Assembly: GCA_030431755.1 (NCBI GenBank)
Contig: JAUIIK010000046.1
Span: 1-34,810, forward strand
Origin: Chloroflexia bacterium
Lineage (GTDB): Bacteria; Chloroflexota; Chloroflexia; Thermomicrobiales; CFX8
Direction: 5' to 3'
Length of the DNA stretch: 34,810 bases
Below are positions 1 to 7,230 of the stretch, piece by piece. The notes below the pieces were generated by a model that was not told the DNA's origin, made no database searches, and worked only from the letters and a program-made list of their open reading frames with translations. Both the position numbers and the translations under genes were made by a program. Numbering within the stretch: position 1 is the stretch's first letter; the number at the start of each line of letters is the position of its first letter.

Positions 1-120
1 ACGATTCAGCGGAGATCAGCCCCGTCGAGAATCTCGACTCGACTGCCGCCTCGCTCAGATTAGGCACCATCGCTGACGGCGCTCCGCCAACTGGCGCGGG
101 GTATACGTGCCTACGGCCCC

Positions 121-390
121 TTGCGTACAGTGCAGCGGATCGGTTCACTTGAGCGCTTCTCGGGTAGTGAGCTGCCAGAAGTCGCACGGACGCTAGGGTC
201 GCTCGGCGGCATTGCGATACTTGCAAGAGATGAACTCAACGACATCCGACTCGAGCAACTGCGGACCGGCCTCATGCAGTCCGACAACCCACCCGCCATA
301 GTTGTCAAAGACCGACATGCCGCGTCGGAAGAGCAGATAGAAGCGCTCCTTGAACCGGGCGATGTCGGGCTCTTCATTGATGGTCCATGA
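121..390 (+). CDS. Doubtful small hypothetical ORF or gene remnant
   Basis: A TTG-initiated frame of 89 codons; the same frame is open back to a stop at 61-63, so a coding remnant could begin near 64. The translation has a protein-like composition, with alternating hydrophobic and charged residues and an ending FIDGP, rather than the Arg/Ser-rich look of most shadow frames in this DNA. I do not recognise a family. No good ribosome binding site precedes the TTG. The frame ends inside a perfect tandem duplication of GATGGTCCAT (379-398). It could be a small gene, the tail of a decayed gene entering from the left, or chance. Confidence is low. Confidence 0.28.
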   Translation: MRTVQRIGSLERFSGSELPEVARTLGSLGGIAILARDELNDIRLEQLRTGLMQSDNPPAIVVKDRHAASEEQIEALLEPGDVGLFIDGP

Positions 391-398
391 TGGTCCAT
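379..398. repeat. Tandem duplication of a 10-base unit
   Basis: GATGGTCCAT occurs twice head to tail (379-388 and 389-398). It covers the end of the doubtful ORF at 121-390. Removing one copy would still give a stop (TAG) in that frame, so the duplication does not explain the ending. Confidence 0.8.
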
Positions 399-418
399 AG
401 TATCTGAGGTGCGCCTAT

Positions 419-442
419 TGGGATATGTCGCCTACGATGCCG
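419..442 (+). repeat. Direct repeat, copy 1
   Basis: TGGGATATGTCGCCT (419-433) plus nine more bases match the segment at 1057-1080 at 21 of 24 positions, in the same orientation and 638 bases apart. The two copies could be ends or footprints of a lost mobile element, or members of a dispersed intergenic family; the window alone cannot decide. Confidence 0.6.
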
Positions 443-896
443 CAAGCACGTTCTGGATTGTGTCGGTGCGGCTGTTGAGTCCACTGTGTAGCACTGCGAG
501 CCGACCGAATCTGGGCGTCACCAACGAGAGAACGGCATGATCCCCCCCGGCTTGCATCGAAATTGGCGATCTCTCGCGGATCAACTTCATCACTATCCAC
601 AGCGGGATCGAGATCAATACCGGGCGAAGATGAACTCACTCGATTCACCTACTCCGGCGCAAGTACCTTAGCGGAGGCTTAGCAGAGCAGACGGATCTCG
701 ACGTTCTGGAGAGTCATCTGCGAATTAGCTGGAACCGGTGATCTTAAACTCCACGATTCATGCGTCAGGTTAGGCATAGGACAGGAAGGCTGTGTCCATG
801 CTCTCCACCGCGCGCCGCCATCCGTCGAAGACTGTCACGGCCGCTGCGTTGCGGTCGATCACCGGCACCTGCGCCGGCGGGCGGCACGCTCGCAAC

Positions 897-932
897 AAGA
901 TCCCTCGGGCGCAAAGCCTTTCTCGGGATGAC
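897..932. repeat. Dispersed intergenic repeat-like segment
   Basis: The segment has GATCCCTCGGG on the left and TCTCGGGATGAC on the right, separated by about ten bases. On the other strand it reads as the GTCATCCCGAG...GAGGGATCTT pattern that recurs between genes in many bacterial genomes. ATCCC at the left end can pair with GGGAT at the right end. Membership in such a family is recognised from its general pattern and was not verified by a search. Confidence 0.45.
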
Positions 933-1056
933 TACGGTGTTGCTGTGGTGTCTGCGGAATGGCGCTGCGTGCCAACCGAATCCGGGAGCCGTGCGAGCGA
1001 TCGACTTTCTCCGCAACACGTGACCATTTGAGAATGCTCGGTAGCCCATGGACATC

Positions 1057-1080
1057 TGGGATATGTCGCCTGCAATGTCG
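1057..1080 (+). repeat. Direct repeat, copy 2
   Basis: Second copy of the repeat at 419-442 (21 of 24 bases identical, the first 15 perfectly). It lies just downstream of the dnaE stop codon. Confidence 0.6.
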
Positions 1081-1095
1081 GACAGCGGCTCGCCC

Positions 1096-4000
1096 TTACG
1101 CAGGCTGAAAGGCCACCAGCACATCCTCGCCGGCTGCGTCGCCTGCCGCTGCAATTGGAGCGCCCAGGCAGTCTGCCACGGCGTTCGCAACATCGTCACA
1201 CCAGTCGATCCGCGATCCCGCACGAATCGCGCGCCGGCGGCCACCGAGCGAGAAGACCAGAATGATCTCGTCGTCGCCCGGGAATGTCGCAATCAACGTC
1301 GAGAGGCGCTGGAGCGTCGACCATGAGACATCCTCAAGCCCGACCACTACCCGCCGACCCTCCGGAACAACGACGTCAACGTCCGCGTCGGGTTCATCAT
1401 CGGAGATCGGCTCGACCTCATCGACGACGATCTGAATCGCGTCGTTGCGCTCCTCGACACGGCCCTTGATAACAAGCGCGCGATCCTCGAACAGATGCTC
1501 GGAGACCTTGTCGAACGTCGAAGGAAACACTACGCACTCAACCGACCCGCCGAGATCTTCAACCGTGAGTATCGCCATTGAGCGGTTCGTCCGAGTCACG
1601 ATGCGACGGACGCCCGTGACGAGCGCCAGCAGACGCGTGTTGCGATTGACACTCTCCATGTCGAGATCAGCAATGCTCTCGAAGGTCAAACCACGTCGCC
1701 GCGCTGCCTGCTGGATATCGCTCAACGGATTCTCAGATAGATAAACGCCGACGAGCTCCTTCTCCCAGGCCAGTAGCGTCTTTTTCGGGATTGCAACAAC
1801 GTCCTGATCCAGTTCGATCGCCACCTCGGGCTCGTCTTCCAGCCCGCCGAAGAGACCGATTTGACCGCGCTCAGCCGCTTTCTGCTCCTGTTGTGCAGCG
1901 GCGAGGATCCGGTCAAGCGACGCGAGCATCGCAGCGCGCTCCCCGAGCGCATCACACGCACCGCCCTTGATCAGGCTCTCGAGCACGCGTTTGTTCATCC
2001 GACGGGCATCAACTGACTTGCACAGATCGAACAGCGAGTCGAATTGCTTGCCCGGTTTCGCTTCACGGGCCTCGACCAGCGCTTCGACCGCGCCTTCACC
2101 AACATTCTTTATGTCAGATAACCCGAAACGAATTGCCCGCGCGCCGTCATCGAGCTGCTGGACATTGAACTTGACGCCGCTCTGATTCACATCCGGCTCG
2201 AGTACCGAGATATCGAGCTTCATGCATTCGTTGATGGCCGCCGCGATCCGGGCCTGTGCGCCGGATGGGTGGTTCTGCGCCAGCCGCAGCACAGCAGTCA
2301 TGTACTCCGCTGGGTAGTTCGCCTTGAGGTAGGCCGTCTGGTACGAAATCGTTCCGTAGCAGACGGCGTGAGCCTTGTTGAAGGCGTAACCGGCGAACGG
2401 CTCGATCAGGCTGAAGATTAGCTCGGCATCCTCGGTCGAATAGCCGCGCTCGTTCGCGCCCTCGATGAACCGCACACGCTCCGCGGCCATCTTCTCGACG
2501 ATCTTTTTACCCATCGCCTTCCGCATGATGTCAGCTTCCCCGAGCGTATAGCCTGCGAACTGCTGGGCAATGAGCAGCACCTGGTCCTGATAGACGATGA
2601 CGCCATAGGTCTCGTCAAGAACTTCGGCCAGATCGGAATGCGGATAGCTAATCTCTTCCTCACCGTGCTTGGCTTTGCAATAACGCGGGATATGCTCCAT
2701 CGGGCCGGGCCGGTAGAGCGCGACCATCGCTGCGAGCTCGGCAACCGAGCCAGGTCGGAGCTGGCGGATGTACCGCCGCATACCAGCACTTTCGAGCTGG
2801 AAGACGCCGAAGGTCTCTCCGTCGGCAAGCATCGCGTAAGTTGCTTCGTCCCCGTCCGGAAGTTCGAGCGGGTCCAGAAGCTCCCCGCGCTGCTCGCTGA
2901 TGATATCCACGGCCTCGCCCAAGATGGTGAGATTTGAGAGGCCGAGGAAGTCCATCTTGAGCAAGCCGATCTCGCCGACGGTCTCCATCGGAAATTGCGT
3001 TGTCGGTAGCGAGTTGTCGTCGTCGCTGCTGCGGGGCGCGCGCTGTAGCGGCACATGGTCGATCAACGGGTCCCGGCTGATGACAACGCCGGCTGCGTGG
3101 GTGCCGGCATGGCGCGCAATGCCTTCCAGGCGCTTCGCCCGGTCGATGAGCGTCGCAACCTGCGAATCCTCGTCGTACAGCTGCTTCAGGTCCCGGCTCT
3201 CGTCCAACGCCCGGTCGAGCGTCATATTGAGCACCGAGGGAATCATCCGGGCAATCCGATCAGCGTCACCGTGCGACCAACCGCTGGCGCGCGCAACGTC
3301 ACGCACGGCGGCCTTCGCGCCCATTGTCCCGAAAGTGATGATCTGGGCGACGCGGTCGTGGCCATACTTCGTCGCTGCATAGTCGATCATCTCCTGCCGC
3401 CGGTTGTCTGCGAAGTCGAGATCGATGTCCGGCATCTCGCGCCGCTCGAGATTCAGGAAACGCTCGAAGACCAGGCGGTTTTCCATCGGGTCGATGTCCG
3501 TGATCCCGAGCGTATAGAGGACGATGCTCGCCGCCGCCGATCCACGCACGCCCAGCGGGATCTTCTGCTCACGCGCATACTGTGCGAAGTCGCGGACGAT
3601 GAGCATGTACTCCGGAAAGCCAGTTTCTTCAATGACATGGAGCTCGTAGTCGAGCCGCTGCTGGATCTCCTCGGTCACATCGCCATAGCGGTCGCGGAGC
3701 CCGGAATTGCACAGTTCGATCAGATGCTGCTGCGCCGTGTAGTTCTCGGGGAGATCCGGGTTCGGCAGGTTCAACCGTCCAAAATCCAGATCGAACACAC
3801 ACCGCTCGGCAATTGCGACCGTATTCTCAATCGCGCCTGGGAGGTGCCCAAAGAGCGCTTCCATCTCCGCCGGGGACTTGAAGTACATCTGATCGGAGGA
3901 CATCTTCATGCGGTTAGGGTCGTCGAGGGTGCGGTTTGTCTGAATGCAGATCAGGAGCTCCTGAATGGCCGCGTCATCCTGATTCAGATAGTGGACGTCA

Positions 4001-4605
4001 TTTGCCGCAACTAGCGGCAGATCGAGACGCTTCGCCAGTCGTACCAGGTCCGGGTTGATCTGATCGTGCTCCGGGATGCCGTGATCCTGGATCTCGACGT
4101 AGAAGCGGTCCTTCCCGAACATCTCAGCAAGCGTCCCGGCCAGCTCTTCCGCCTTTTCGGGCTCGCCGTTGAGCAGGTGGTTCGAGATCGGCCCCGCCAG
4201 ACAAGCTGAGGTGCAGATCACGCCCTCCTTATATTGATCGAGCAGATCCAGGTCGAAGCGCGGTCGATAGTAGAAGCCCTCGAGGCTGGCGCGTGACGTG
4301 AGCTTCAGCAGATTCGAGTAGCCGGTCGCATTCTCCGCAAGCAGCACCATGTGATAGGGACGGCGGTTCTCGCGGTCCTGGATGCCGTTGCGAGCCATGT
4401 AGCCCTCGACGCCCAGGACAGGATTCAGTCCGTGAGCTCGCGCAGCCTTGTACCAATCGAGCACGCCATACATGACCCCGTGGTCAGTGATTGCCACATG
4501 CTTCATTCCATACTCGACGGCGCGCTGCATGTACTCGTTGATGCGCCCAAGCCCGTCGAGCAGCGAATACTCTGTGTGCAAATGCAAATGCGCGAATTCA
4601 GTCAC
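1096..4605 (-). CDS. dnaE: DNA polymerase III subunit alpha
   Basis: The replicative polymerase catalytic subunit, 1169 aa, a full DnaE1-type length. The N-terminal PHP domain (about 1-210) keeps the metal-site positions: H8, H10, H42, E67, H85, C135, D203 and H205. The polymerase core has PDIDLDF near 392-398 (D394, D396) and the third catalytic Asp in KMDFLGL (D552). A helix-hairpin-helix and an OB-fold follow in the C-terminal part. The start is GTG at 4603-4605, preceded by AGGAG with six bases between. An intact PHP site suggests metal-dependent proofreading within the subunit, as is known for thermophile DnaE proteins; this is inferred. No DnaQ or other replisome gene is adjacent. A 16-base palindrome lies in its leader. 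Confidence 0.97.
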   Translation of the reverse strand: MTEFAHLHLHTEYSLLDGLGRINEYMQRAVEYGMKHVAITDHGVMYGVLDWYKAARAHGLNPVLGVEGYMARNGIQDRENRRPYHMVLLAENATGYSNLLKLTSRASLEGFYYRPRFDLDLLDQYKEGVICTSACLAGPISNHLLNGEPEKAEELAGTLAEMFGKDRFYVEIQDHGIPEHDQINPDLVRLAKRLDLPLVAANDVHYLNQDDAAIQELLICIQTNRTLDDPNRMKMSSDQMYFKSPAEMEALFGHLPGAIENTVAIAERCVFDLDFGRLNLPNPDLPENYTAQQHLIELCNSGLRDRYGDVTEEIQQRLDYELHVIEETGFPEYMLIVRDFAQYAREQKIPLGVRGSAAASIVLYTLGITDIDPMENRLVFERFLNLERREMPDIDLDFADNRRQEMIDYAATKYGHDRVAQIITFGTMGAKAAVRDVARASGWSHGDADRIARMIPSVLNMTLDRALDESRDLKQLYDEDSQVATLIDRAKRLEGIARHAGTHAAGVVISRDPLIDHVPLQRAPRSSDDDNSLPTTQFPMETVGEIGLLKMDFLGLSNLTILGEAVDIISEQRGELLDPLELPDGDEATYAMLADGETFGVFQLESAGMRRYIRQLRPGSVAELAAMVALYRPGPMEHIPRYCKAKHGEEEISYPHSDLAEVLDETYGVIVYQDQVLLIAQQFAGYTLGEADIMRKAMGKKIVEKMAAERVRFIEGANERGYSTEDAELIFSLIEPFAGYAFNKAHAVCYGTISYQTAYLKANYPAEYMTAVLRLAQNHPSGAQARIAAAINECMKLDISVLEPDVNQSGVKFNVQQLDDGARAIRFGLSDIKNVGEGAVEALVEAREAKPGKQFDSLFDLCKSVDARRMNKRVLESLIKGGACDALGERAAMLASLDRILAAAQQEQKAAERGQIGLFGGLEDEPEVAIELDQDVVAIPKKTLLAWEKELVGVYLSENPLSDIQQAARRRGLTFESIADLDMESVNRNTRLLALVTGVRRIVTRTNRSMAILTVEDLGGSVECVVFPSTFDKVSEHLFEDRALVIKGRVEERNDAIQIVVDEVEPISDDEPDADVDVVVPEGRRVVVGLEDVSWSTLQRLSTLIATFPGDDEIILVFSLGGRRRAIRAGSRIDWCDDVANAVADCLGAPIAAAGDAAGEDVLVAFQPA

Positions 4606-4627
4606 AAGATGCTCCTGGGAAGACTTC

Positions 4628-4643
4628 TCGGCGTCGACGCCGA
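4628..4643. promoter_or_regulatory. Perfect 16-base palindrome in the dnaE leader
   Basis: TCGGCGTCGACGCCGA is fully self-complementary and lies 22 bases upstream of the dnaE GTG start. It could be an operator or a leader hairpin. GC-rich DNA makes chance palindromes more likely, so the role is uncertain. Confidence 0.35.
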
Positions 4644-4752
4644 CACCTGACGAAGACTCGATTGACGCCGCCGACCAATCCTACCGCTGGACCCAGGTAA
4701 GGAGCTCCGGATCGGCGCTGCGCTTGTAAAACGGATACGAGAGCTAGCGAGC

Positions 4753-4776
4753 GCGGCGGCCGGTACCGGCCGCCGC
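4753..4776. terminator. Strong GC palindrome after the XRE regulator
   Basis: A perfect 24-base palindrome (two 12-base arms centred on GGTACC) begins just downstream of the regulator stop codon at 4785-4787. It would form a very stable hairpin in that transcript, but there is no T run after it, so it is either a U-less terminator, an mRNA-stabilising hairpin or a protein site. Confidence 0.45.
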
Positions 4777-4784
4777 CTCATCTG

Positions 4785-5231
4785 CTAGTCGGCGTTGGCG
4801 GCCGAGGTCATCACCGACGGGGCTGGCTGCCAGCCGGTTACTGCGCGCTGCGCTTGACGAAGCGCCATGCGGATTGCGCTGCGAAGGTCCTCGCGGACAT
4901 CGCCCGGCAGGGTGCCGTCGTTCAGCACCGCATAGACCTCGCTGACGATCGGTTCGTCAGCGAGCAGGTTCTCGACCTTCAGCGGCAAGAAGCCGGCGGC
5001 GGCGAGCAGGTAGTCGCGATCAATGTCAGCCAGCCCCATCGCGTCGCCGAGGCTCAGGACTGCGTCACGCGTGGGGGCTCTGCTATCACTCTCAAGTCTG
5101 CTCACGTAGGAATGGTCGTAGCCAGCGCGGGCTGCCAGGCGGCTCTGCGAAAGCCCCGAGGACTCACGCGCCTGACGCAGCGCGGTGGCGAAGTTCACAT
5201 CGGTTTGCCGGGAGATTGCCTGGGTCAACAC
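4785..5231 (-). CDS. XRE-family helix-turn-helix regulator
   Basis: A 148-aa DNA-binding protein. Residues about 13-68 form a typical Cro/C1-type HTH: an ALRQARESSGLSQ helix, then LAARAG, then the recognition helix YVSRLESDSRAP. The remaining 80 residues form a hydrophobic/acidic region (LLAAAGFLP and a later RSAIRMALRQAQRA helix) that may mediate dimerisation or ligand sensing; I do not recognise it. The start is GTG at 5229-5231, with AAAGGGG six bases upstream. The upstream DNA holds palindromic elements (5316-5338) that could be its own operator; autoregulation is an inference. The target genes are unknown. It stands alone between dnaE and the one-carbon operon. Confidence 0.85.
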   Translation of the reverse strand: MLTQAISRQTDVNFATALRQARESSGLSQSRLAARAGYDHSYVSRLESDSRAPTRDAVLSLGDAMGLADIDRDYLLAAAGFLPLKVENLLADEPIVSEVYAVLNDGTLPGDVREDLRSAIRMALRQAQRAVTGWQPAPSVMTSAANAD

Positions 5232-5315
5232 TTGCGGCCCCTTTCAGGAGGTACTCGCGGTACACGCAACCCCTCCTCGCCTCGGGGTGTTCAGTCTTGG
5301 ACAACGCTCCTGCGC

Positions 5316-5338
5316 TGTGTTGTCAACAGCCTAACACA
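5316..5338. promoter_or_regulatory. Nested inverted repeats upstream of the XRE gene
   Basis: TGTTGTCAACA (5318-5328) is a perfect odd palindrome. Overlapping it, TGTGTT (5316-5321) and AACACA (5333-5338) form an inverted repeat with an 11-base spacer. On the minus strand the palindrome contains TTGACA, a consensus -35 element directed toward the XRE gene, although no clear -10 follows. This fits an operator overlapping a promoter. Confidence 0.45.
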
Positions 5339-5368
5339 TAGGTGACTGGCGGGCAAGTCGCGCGCAGT

Positions 5369-5377
5369 GTATCCACA
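5369..5377 (+). promoter_or_regulatory. DnaA-box-like 9-mer
   Basis: GTATCCACA differs from the consensus TTATCCACA at one base. A second, inverted 9-mer lies 57 bases downstream (5435-5443). Two boxes are too few to call an origin. Confidence 0.3.
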
Positions 5378-5407
5378 GGATTCACCGACGCGCCAGAGTG
5401 TCGCCAG

Positions 5408-5427
5408 CTATGCGCCACTATGCGCCA
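5408..5427. repeat. Tandem 10-base repeat CTATGCGCCA
   Basis: Two perfect adjacent copies (5408-5417 and 5418-5427), between the two DnaA-box-like sequences. One helical turn per unit puts both copies on the same face of the DNA, as in a binding site for a protein. Confidence 0.6.
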
Positions 5428-5434
5428 GCGCAAC

Positions 5435-5443
5435 GGTGGATAA
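5435..5443 (-). promoter_or_regulatory. DnaA-box-like 9-mer, inverted
   Basis: GGTGGATAA on the plus strand reads TTATCCACC on the minus strand, one base from the DnaA-box consensus. It faces the box at 5369-5377. Confidence 0.3.
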
Positions 5444-5582
5444 GCGCCGGAACAACCCGCTGGCAGGTCATCAACTTCCTGCTTGATCGCCCGTCTCAGG
5501 GCAACGTCGCGCTTCGTGACGCGACTGGCGCCGCGCTGTTCATAGGTAATCAAGGCCGGACCGAGACCTCAATTCGCCAACC

Positions 5583-5610
5583 TTGGATCGCCCGCCTACG
5601 GTGCTATACT
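5583..5610 (+). promoter_or_regulatory. Promoter of the fchA-folD-fhs operon
   Basis: TTGGAT (-35, 5583-5588) and TATACT (-10, 5605-5610) are separated by 16 bases and lie about 35 bases before the fchA start. This is a good sigma-70-type match and would give a short leader of about 25-30 bases. Confidence 0.65.
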
Positions 5611-5644
5611 CGCCTGTCGTTTTGACTGGAGTTGGGAGTTGTGT

Positions 5645-6304
5645 GTGGGCGCTAGCGAAACTGGTGATTGCCGGCCGCCATTGGGAAGTCGGAGTGTCGA
5701 AGAACTAGCTGCGCATATCGCCGCGCCGCGCCAGCACGTCGGTGGCGGCTCCGCCGCTGCTGCGTCGGGAGCACTCGCGGCGGCCTGTGCGGAGCTAGTT
5801 GTCACGCTCTCGATCCGGCGCTCGACGCCGGCCGACGCCGCCGAGCAACTGCGTGGCTGGCAGAGCCGGCTGAAGGAGCTCCAGGCAGAACTCCTTGCGG
5901 CCGGCGACCACGATGAGGCCGTACTAGCGGAACTCATGGCTGCCTACAAAGCGCGCGCTACCGACCAGGAACAGCACCTGACCGCCGCCGCAAGGAGCGT
6001 CCTGGCAATTGCCGCGCTTGCCTCCGAGGTCGGCACAATCGCCGCGGCAGCGGTCGATTTTGCCTCCCGCTTCACCGTCAGCGACCTGGGCGCTGCAGCG
6101 ACTATCGCCCGCGGCGCGACTCAAGCAGGGCTGATGACAGCAGAGATCAACATCCAGATGCTCGCTGAGCTGGACAACGCCCCAACGAGTGAGGTGGCCG
6201 AGCTCCGCGAGGCCCATTGCACAATCGACGAACGATCGCAGGTTGCCGCCGATCGCGCTATCGCTGGAACGCGGGCACGCCTGAACCCCGGAGGCGCGCC
6301 ATGA
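5645..6304 (+). CDS. fchA: Methenyl-tetrahydrofolate cyclohydrolase / cyclodeaminase family
   Basis: A 219-aa all-helical protein of the formiminotransferase-cyclodeaminase C-terminal family. These enzymes interconvert methenyl- and formyl-tetrahydrofolate or deaminate formimino-tetrahydrofolate. The glycine-rich motif HVGGGSAAAASG near residues 32-43 is the family hallmark, and the length matches stand-alone FchA. I chose GTG at 5645 because GGGAG ends six bases before it; a TTG at 5639 in the same frame abuts that site. The gene overlaps folD by four bases (ATGA), so the two are probably translated together. With folD and fhs beside it, cyclohydrolase is more likely than histidine-degradation cyclodeaminase. 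No formiminotransferase domain is present. Confidence 0.85.
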   Translation: MGASETGDCRPPLGSRSVEELAAHIAAPRQHVGGGSAAAASGALAAACAELVVTLSIRRSTPADAAEQLRGWQSRLKELQAELLAAGDHDEAVLAELMAAYKARATDQEQHLTAAARSVLAIAALASEVGTIAAAAVDFASRFTVSDLGAAATIARGATQAGLMTAEINIQMLAELDNAPTSEVAELREAHCTIDERSQVAADRAIAGTRARLNPGGAP

Positions 6305-7170
6305 CCATGACTGCAAGATCACTTGAGGGAAAAGCAGTTGCGCTTGAGTTATCCGAGAGGGCGCGTGACGAATTAGCCGAGATCCGGGCGCAGCACAATG
6401 TCACGCCTGCGCTAGCGATCGTGCGCGTCGGCGACGACGAGAGCTCGGTCGCCTATGAACGCTCGATATCTCGCACAGGCACTCGCGCCGGCATCGTTGT
6501 CGGAGCGGAACACCTCGCCGAATCCGCCACCGCCGACGAACTTGCGGCGACAATCGAGCGGCTGAACCGCGACCCTGCTATCCACGGTGTCATCGTGCTC
6601 CAGCCGCTCCCCGCCCATCTGTCACGCTTTGCGGTCGCCGACGTCGTTTCACCGGCTAAAGACATCGACGGAATAACGACCTACAACGCCGGCCGCCTCT
6701 TCCACGATGACTACGACGTCCTCGCGCCCTCGACCCCCGCCGGCGGCATGGCGTTGCTCAAGCACTACGAGATTCCGTTGAGCGGCCGGCACGCAGTCAT
6801 CGTCGGACGCAGCTCAGTCGTCGGCAAGCCAATGGCGATGATGATGCTGGCAGAGAACTGTACAGTGACGATCTGCCATTCGCGCACATCGGACCTCGCC
6901 ACGCTCTGTAAACAGGCCGATATCCTGGTCAGCGCCGTCGGACGCGCGAACATGATCGATGAGCGCTTCGTGAAGCCCGGCGCGGTCGTTGTCGACTTTG
7001 GCGTGAATTTCGTTGACGGCAAGATGACCGGCGATGTGGACGAGCAAGCGGTCGCGCCGGTAGCCGCCGCGCTTACGCCGGTCCCGGGAGGAACCGGCCG
7101 TGTTACGACAATGGTGCTCGTCCGCAACACCATCCGCGCCGCCCGCCAGGCACTGGACGCGGCACAATAA
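6301..7170 (+). CDS. folD: Methylene-tetrahydrofolate dehydrogenase, FolD family (cyclohydrolase residues lost)
   Basis: A 289-aa FolD-family enzyme that oxidises or reduces methylene-/methenyl-tetrahydrofolate with NAD(P). Seen: the folate-domain KDIDG motif (120-124), the nucleotide-binding loop VGRSSVVGKPMA and the C-terminal PVPGGTG. The usual Tyr-x3-Lys catalytic pair reads Y52-ERS-I56, with an ATA codon at 6466-6468, so the lysine is isoleucine. The usual VQLPLP motif reads VLQPLP, putting Leu where the catalytic Gln normally sits. Both residues serve the cyclohydrolase half-reaction in bifunctional FolD, so this protein is probably a dehydrogenase only, with adjacent FchA taking the other step. 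It starts at ATG 6301, inside the fchA stop, with GGAGG upstream. Confidence 0.93.
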   Translation: MTMTARSLEGKAVALELSERARDELAEIRAQHNVTPALAIVRVGDDESSVAYERSISRTGTRAGIVVGAEHLAESATADELAATIERLNRDPAIHGVIVLQPLPAHLSRFAVADVVSPAKDIDGITTYNAGRLFHDDYDVLAPSTPAGGMALLKHYEIPLSGRHAVIVGRSSVVGKPMAMMMLAENCTVTICHSRTSDLATLCKQADILVSAVGRANMIDERFVKPGAVVVDFGVNFVDGKMTGDVDEQAVAPVAAALTPVPGGTGRVTTMVLVRNTIRAARQALDAAQ

Positions 7171-7230
7171 TAGAAGCCGTCGCTGCGGCTTGGAAAAGCA
7201 AAGAGCCCGAATACCCGGATTGGATCACAG

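Larger units (their letters stand above)
391..1095. other. Gene-poor stretch downstream of dnaE
   Basis: About 700 bases with no convincing gene. The open frames here on both strands are Arg/Ser-rich shadows without ribosome binding sites. The stretch does contain two copies of a 24-base direct repeat (419-442 and 1057-1080) and a dispersed-repeat-like segment (897-932). The content fits an intergenic region that has collected small mobile or repeat sequences downstream of the minus-strand dnaE stop at 1096-1098. I see no U-tailed terminator for dnaE. Confidence 0.5.
5232..5644. other. Regulatory intergenic region
   Basis: About 410 bases between the minus-strand regulator and the plus-strand one-carbon operon. 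It holds the palindromic sites at 5316-5338, two DnaA-box-like 9-mers facing each other (5369-5377 and 5435-5443), a tandem CTATGCGCCA repeat and the fchA promoter. Open frames crossing it overlap these sites, lack ribosome binding sites and look non-coding. Confidence 0.5.

Noticed and set aside
765-1292. 175-aa minus-strand ORF overlapping the end of dnaE
   Set aside because: Arg-rich shadow frame running through repeats. It has no ribosome binding site, and dnaE already occupies 1096 onward.
3055-4014. 319-aa plus-strand ORF inside dnaE
   Set aside because: It is antisense to dnaE and a common effect of high-GC codon bias; its sequence has no family features.
5369-5443. A replication origin near the two DnaA-box-like sequences
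   Set aside because: Only two imperfect boxes, no AT-rich unwinding element and no dnaA. Kept as a regulatory observation only.
5398-5625. 75-aa plus-strand ORF in the regulatory gap
   Set aside because: It runs over the tandem repeats, a DnaA-box-like site and the fchA promoter, and lacks a ribosome binding site.
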